Made by a program: the position numbers and the translations under genes. This document shows, one piece after another, positions 60,563 to 64,000 of a stretch of DNA of 64,000 nucleotides. The stretch comes from Glycine soja (taxonomy: Eukaryota > Streptophyta > Magnoliopsida > Fabales > Fabaceae), in assembly GCF_004193775.1 (NCBI RefSeq), contig NC_041002.1, positions 3,211,261 to 3,275,260 on the forward strand, given 5' to 3'. Each line of letters begins with the position of its first letter. The first letter of the stretch is position 1. A model generated the notes under the pieces. That model ran no database searches, had not been told where the DNA came from, and was given only the letters and a program-made list of their open reading frames with translations.

Positions 60563-63500
60563 TGTAATACCCTGTTTACTTTTTTTGTAAAAAAATTAAT
60601 TAAAAGAATTTTTAATTAAAATAAATGAGTTTTTATTTAAATAAAAATAGAGGTTTGGAATAAATAATAAATATGAGTTTTTAGAAAATAAGAGAAAGGT
60701 TTATTTATCTTTTTTATTTAATAGAGAGAAAAAAGTGTTTTCTTATAATTAATAAAATAAAGCAATTTTAGAAAAAATATTTTCTACTTTGTTTTTTGTT
60801 TTCCTCTTGACACTCTAGAACCTTAACAGAATAACTGTAATAAGAACTTTAAAGAGCACACGAAACGTTACCATTATTAACGGAGAACGCTTGAACGACT
60901 ACATCGAGATAAGGAATGAATTAATCATGCTTGAAGATTAGAATGAACATGAGTAGGATTCCTAGAGGATCAATTTTGTAAATTTTGAGCTGTTTTATAA
61001 GATTCATTTATGTTCTTATGTTTCTATTCACAGATTGACTATGTTTGACAGGCCAATTGATGTCCTGATGCAAAATTGTTGTAAAATTGATATATTTTTG
61101 TGTTGAGTGTGAACCCTAGAAATTGATTTTTTTTAATTAGGGTAATTTCTAAAATGGTCTAAGTATATTTGTTTCTAATCATTCACAAATTCTTCGGATT
61201 GCATATTTGTTATCCTTGTGCGAAAATTAGATATGCCAAAGCTAGACATTGATTAGATATTGTTTCGTTAATTTTATACACAAATAGATAGTAATAAGGA
61301 AAATGAATGAGTGATGGATTAACTATCTATATGTTATCAAATATCTGAATGTGGGTGCAGATATATATTTTCCCACGTGTATGTATGTGAGTGAACATTC
61401 AACGGCCTTCATTGATTTTAATTAGGAAAAAATATAAGAGATGAGTTCATGAATTAATGAAGCTTGCTTGTTAAAAACCAATAAAGATAAAATAAGAGTT
61501 TAAGCATTGTAATTTGTAAACTAACGAAACAATGGTGAATAAAATCTGTTCATATGGATACAGGGAATATATGCAACTAGGATTCCTAATTAGCAAATGT
61601 TTAGATGTTAAGTATTATAGTAAAACATTTTTTGAAGTCCAAAGGATGGGGAATTCATTTAGTGGTAAGAATGGAATTAAAACTTAGACAATTGTTGTCA
61701 AATTTTGACAGCAAAGGCGTTGTCCTGTACATATTCGTATAAACAGGTCTCAATGAGTTAGAAGCTACTATTTTCTGGTTCTTTAGTTCTGGGAGTCCTT
61801 TTTCTAACCTCACCAATCTCATAATTTTTAAGGTTCCACAGAATATTTGCTAAATATATTTGTCAGACATGTGAAAAAGACTTTTATATCTACTGTTTTA
61901 ACTCAAATAAAGGGTTTGTGTCTCAAGTTAATGAAGAGGAACATATCCTGTAGTCTAAGGGGACGTGGGAGGACTGAACTTCTAATTTACCAAACCTTTA
62001 TAATCATTTAAGCATAACAAGAATTAGGTAGTTCATAATTTTTTTTTTATACGCTGCAGCATTACATAATGGTGCTTTCGATTCACAGAATAATAGTTCC
62101 AAGTGTACTCTAATAACTAGCCAAACTAATCTCTTAATATTTAGAGGTTCGTACAATATTTGACAAATATTTTGATAAGAGATGTAGGGATAGTTTAGGT
62201 ACAGGACAAATTTAAGTTCAGCTACTATTTTTGTTAATTTGAGATGCTCAATGTTAGAGCTATTGATTTGAGACACTTCCCCTAATTTTATAAGTCTCAT
62301 AGAAGTTCAAATTCAGTATTTCCTAAGCCCCTAACCTGCCCAATGTTTAAGAGAAGTTGGAAGTTTAAAGTTTTGAAGTTAGATATGTTTTATTATTATA
62401 ATACATATTTATCTATTTGTTAAGTATATATAGTTTGTTATTTATTCTTTTTTTGTATATATTTGAATTGTTTACTCGTAAGCCTTTGTTTTATGATAGT
62501 TACACACACATTAATATTTGATGATTATAATATTATAGTGTTGTTATAGTATATGATTCTGAAAATTATTCAAGTGTCGGAGTTTAAGAATATTATGGTT
62601 AGATTTGAGATACATGTGTATTGAGTTATAAGTTATGAACTGTGTAATCACATAATTGTAAGATCCTTTAAGGACGACGAGTTAAGGCACGATGAGTTTT
62701 ATGATGGGTTCTACTATGAGAATCTAACGAGTTTAATCACTTAAGACACGATAAGTTAAAATGATTTTGAAAATAATTGAGATTTTGAAAACAATTGAGT
62801 AGTTGTGTGTATTATATAGTTCATAGGTAGAGTTTGCATGTTAGAATATTTTCTGAGTTAGACTTGAACCAGGATGGAGAGGCCCTGACGCAATTCACGG
62901 AGTCTAAGACTTGGGGATAAATACACTCGGTTTGATTGTTTCTTTAAGTCTGTGGCGACCCCACATGGTTGGAGCATTCTTGTAAAACAGAATGACCATG
63001 ATTGGTCTCTCTATGATTTCACTTAGTGAGAGTGACCTGACTTACTCATTATGAGACATGTCTTGTCATGTACTTTTAAGCGTCCGACGAGTTTTTTCAT
63101 TGAAAATGGTACCACATTGTATGTAGGCTTAAGTGTAGTTTATATGTTGCATAATGCTAGTGTTTGACTTTCATTGAGTTAATGATTGAGGTTTTGGTGT
63201 TATTTGATGGAGTGTGTGAACTTGAATAAGTGTGAATACTCTTGTGTGATTTGGTGAAGTGGTGTTGTTTATGTAAATTCAGCTCTATGTATTTAAATGT
63301 TTCACATATTCTAATATTTTATTATATATGAATGTGATAATTCATTTTCGGGTGTGTTTGTATTTGGGCTGAATGTCATTTTGTTTCAGGTGAGTTAACG
63401 AGTTCCATATTGGAGATGGAGAGACTTAGCCTTTGTTAGGGAAATGCTCTAATAGATGTGACATCGGGGCACGATATTTTATTTCATATGTTACAATTCC

Positions 63501-63755
63501 ATGAATAATGTAGTTATTTTATGTTTTTTGTTATTAGTTCGACTTTTTTTCATTCAGTTTGGACGCTTTTGTTTTTTAGTTGAGATGATTTTATTATTTA
63601 TTTAGACAAGTTCTATTAGGATGTTCGAAAAGCAAATGTGAACATTTTACTCTTTTCGAAATGTTTTTATTTAAATGTTTTAAAATTTTAATTAATTTCA
63701 CATTTCTATTCCTTTTATTATTAATATATGTATGTGTGGGGTAGAGAGTGTCACA
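60563..63755 (+). mobile_element. Probable Ty3/gypsy LTR-derived sequence, perhaps a solo LTR with an insertion
   Basis: It begins TGTAATACCCTG and ends GGGGTAGAGAGTGTCACA, typical termini of large plant gypsy LTRs. The right part (62640-63500) has LTR-like composition with GACGAGTTAAGGCACGATGA and TGTGACATCGGGGCACGAT motifs. The middle (about 61150-62400) looks different and may be a nested insertion. TCACAAT occurs at both outer borders, overlapping the LTR end, so the target duplication cannot be fixed. No internal polyprotein was found. Confidence 0.45.
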
Positions 63756-64000
63756 ATAATTATGTGATTTCAATCCCATAAAAATTAATTTTAATCTCAC
63801 AATAGACCTTGTTGAAATATAAATGACTACAATTACACAATTGTGATATTAGAGAGATCAAAAGTGTAATTAGGTTATTTTTTCCTATCTCATCTTATTC
63901 CCTTATTCTTGTATCTTGTCATCTAATTTTAGTCTTTAAAACTTTGCTTATGAAATAGTTTTCTCACTTGATTTTTTTTATTGCATCATTGAAAAAGAAA
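63756..64000. repeat. Right half of the split dispersed repeat, then AT-rich DNA
   Basis: Contains ATTACACAATTGTGATATTA followed by GAGAGATCAAAAGTGTAATT, the inverse of the sequence at 60385-60430. Beyond about 63890 nothing is recognised before the window ends. Confidence 0.4.

Noticed and set aside
62004..62300. 98-codon minus-strand frame, and a plus-strand SPFSNLTNLIIF reading near 61795 recalling NBS-LRR repeats
   Set aside because: Too short and too broken to call; only one or two LRR-like lines with stops and no NB-ARC motifs.

Overview
The window is nuclear DNA from a dicot plant, most likely a legume of the soybean group. The evidence is very AT-rich intergenic DNA, GT-AG multi-exon genes, plant-only protein families and plant transposon types; the legume assignment is inference from repeat style and protein similarity. 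Five genes can be supported. Gene density is low and most of the remainder is decayed transposons, MITE-like repeats and microsatellites.

Layout. (1) 2025-7759, plus strand: complete beta-carbonic anhydrase gene with eight coding exons, one non-canonical GC-AG intron, a MITE in intron 6 and an upstream ORF in the leader. (2) 10240-22610: a large imperfect inverted duplication whose arms (about 10240-13765 and 15960-22610) each hold one copy of the At4g28440-type OB-fold gene. The copies are head to head around a 2.2-kb spacer, encode 137-aa proteins that differ at 10 positions, and have acquired different insertions in the long intron: a Ty3/gypsy pol tail in the left copy, and about 3.6 kb of other repeats in the right copy. 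(3) 22610-41860: a gene desert with foldback elements, a probable solo LTR (about 37613-38555) and the first copy of a palindrome-rich TIR element (39390-40529). (4) 42045-44041, plus strand: BURP-domain polygalacturonase beta-subunit-like cell-wall protein. (5) 49795-53537: a decayed PIF/Harbinger transposon with both its Myb/SANT-like protein gene and its DDE transposase gene. The transposase gene is interrupted by an intact-looking 817-bp hAT-type element (51336-52152) with exact 8-bp target duplications, which carries a 51-codon ORF for a secreted-looking Cys-containing peptide. (6) 54404-55073: second palindrome-rich TIR element. (7) 55242-55833: NFD6-like mitochondrial small-protein gene whose expected ATG reads GTG. 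(8) 58290-59155: element with about 60-bp terminal inverted repeats. (9) 60563-63755: probable gypsy LTR sequence sitting inside another dispersed repeat.

The genes do not form a pathway. Carbonic anhydrase interconverts CO2 and bicarbonate, the OB-fold pair probably bind nucleic acid, the BURP protein is apoplastic, and the NFD6-like protein is probably mitochondrial. The most unusual material is the inverted gene pair, the peptide-carrying hAT nested in Harbinger, the pair of palindrome-array TIR elements, and the lost start codon of the NFD6-like gene. I saw no CRISPR array, rRNA or convincing tRNA. All boundaries and similarities were read by eye, without database searches.
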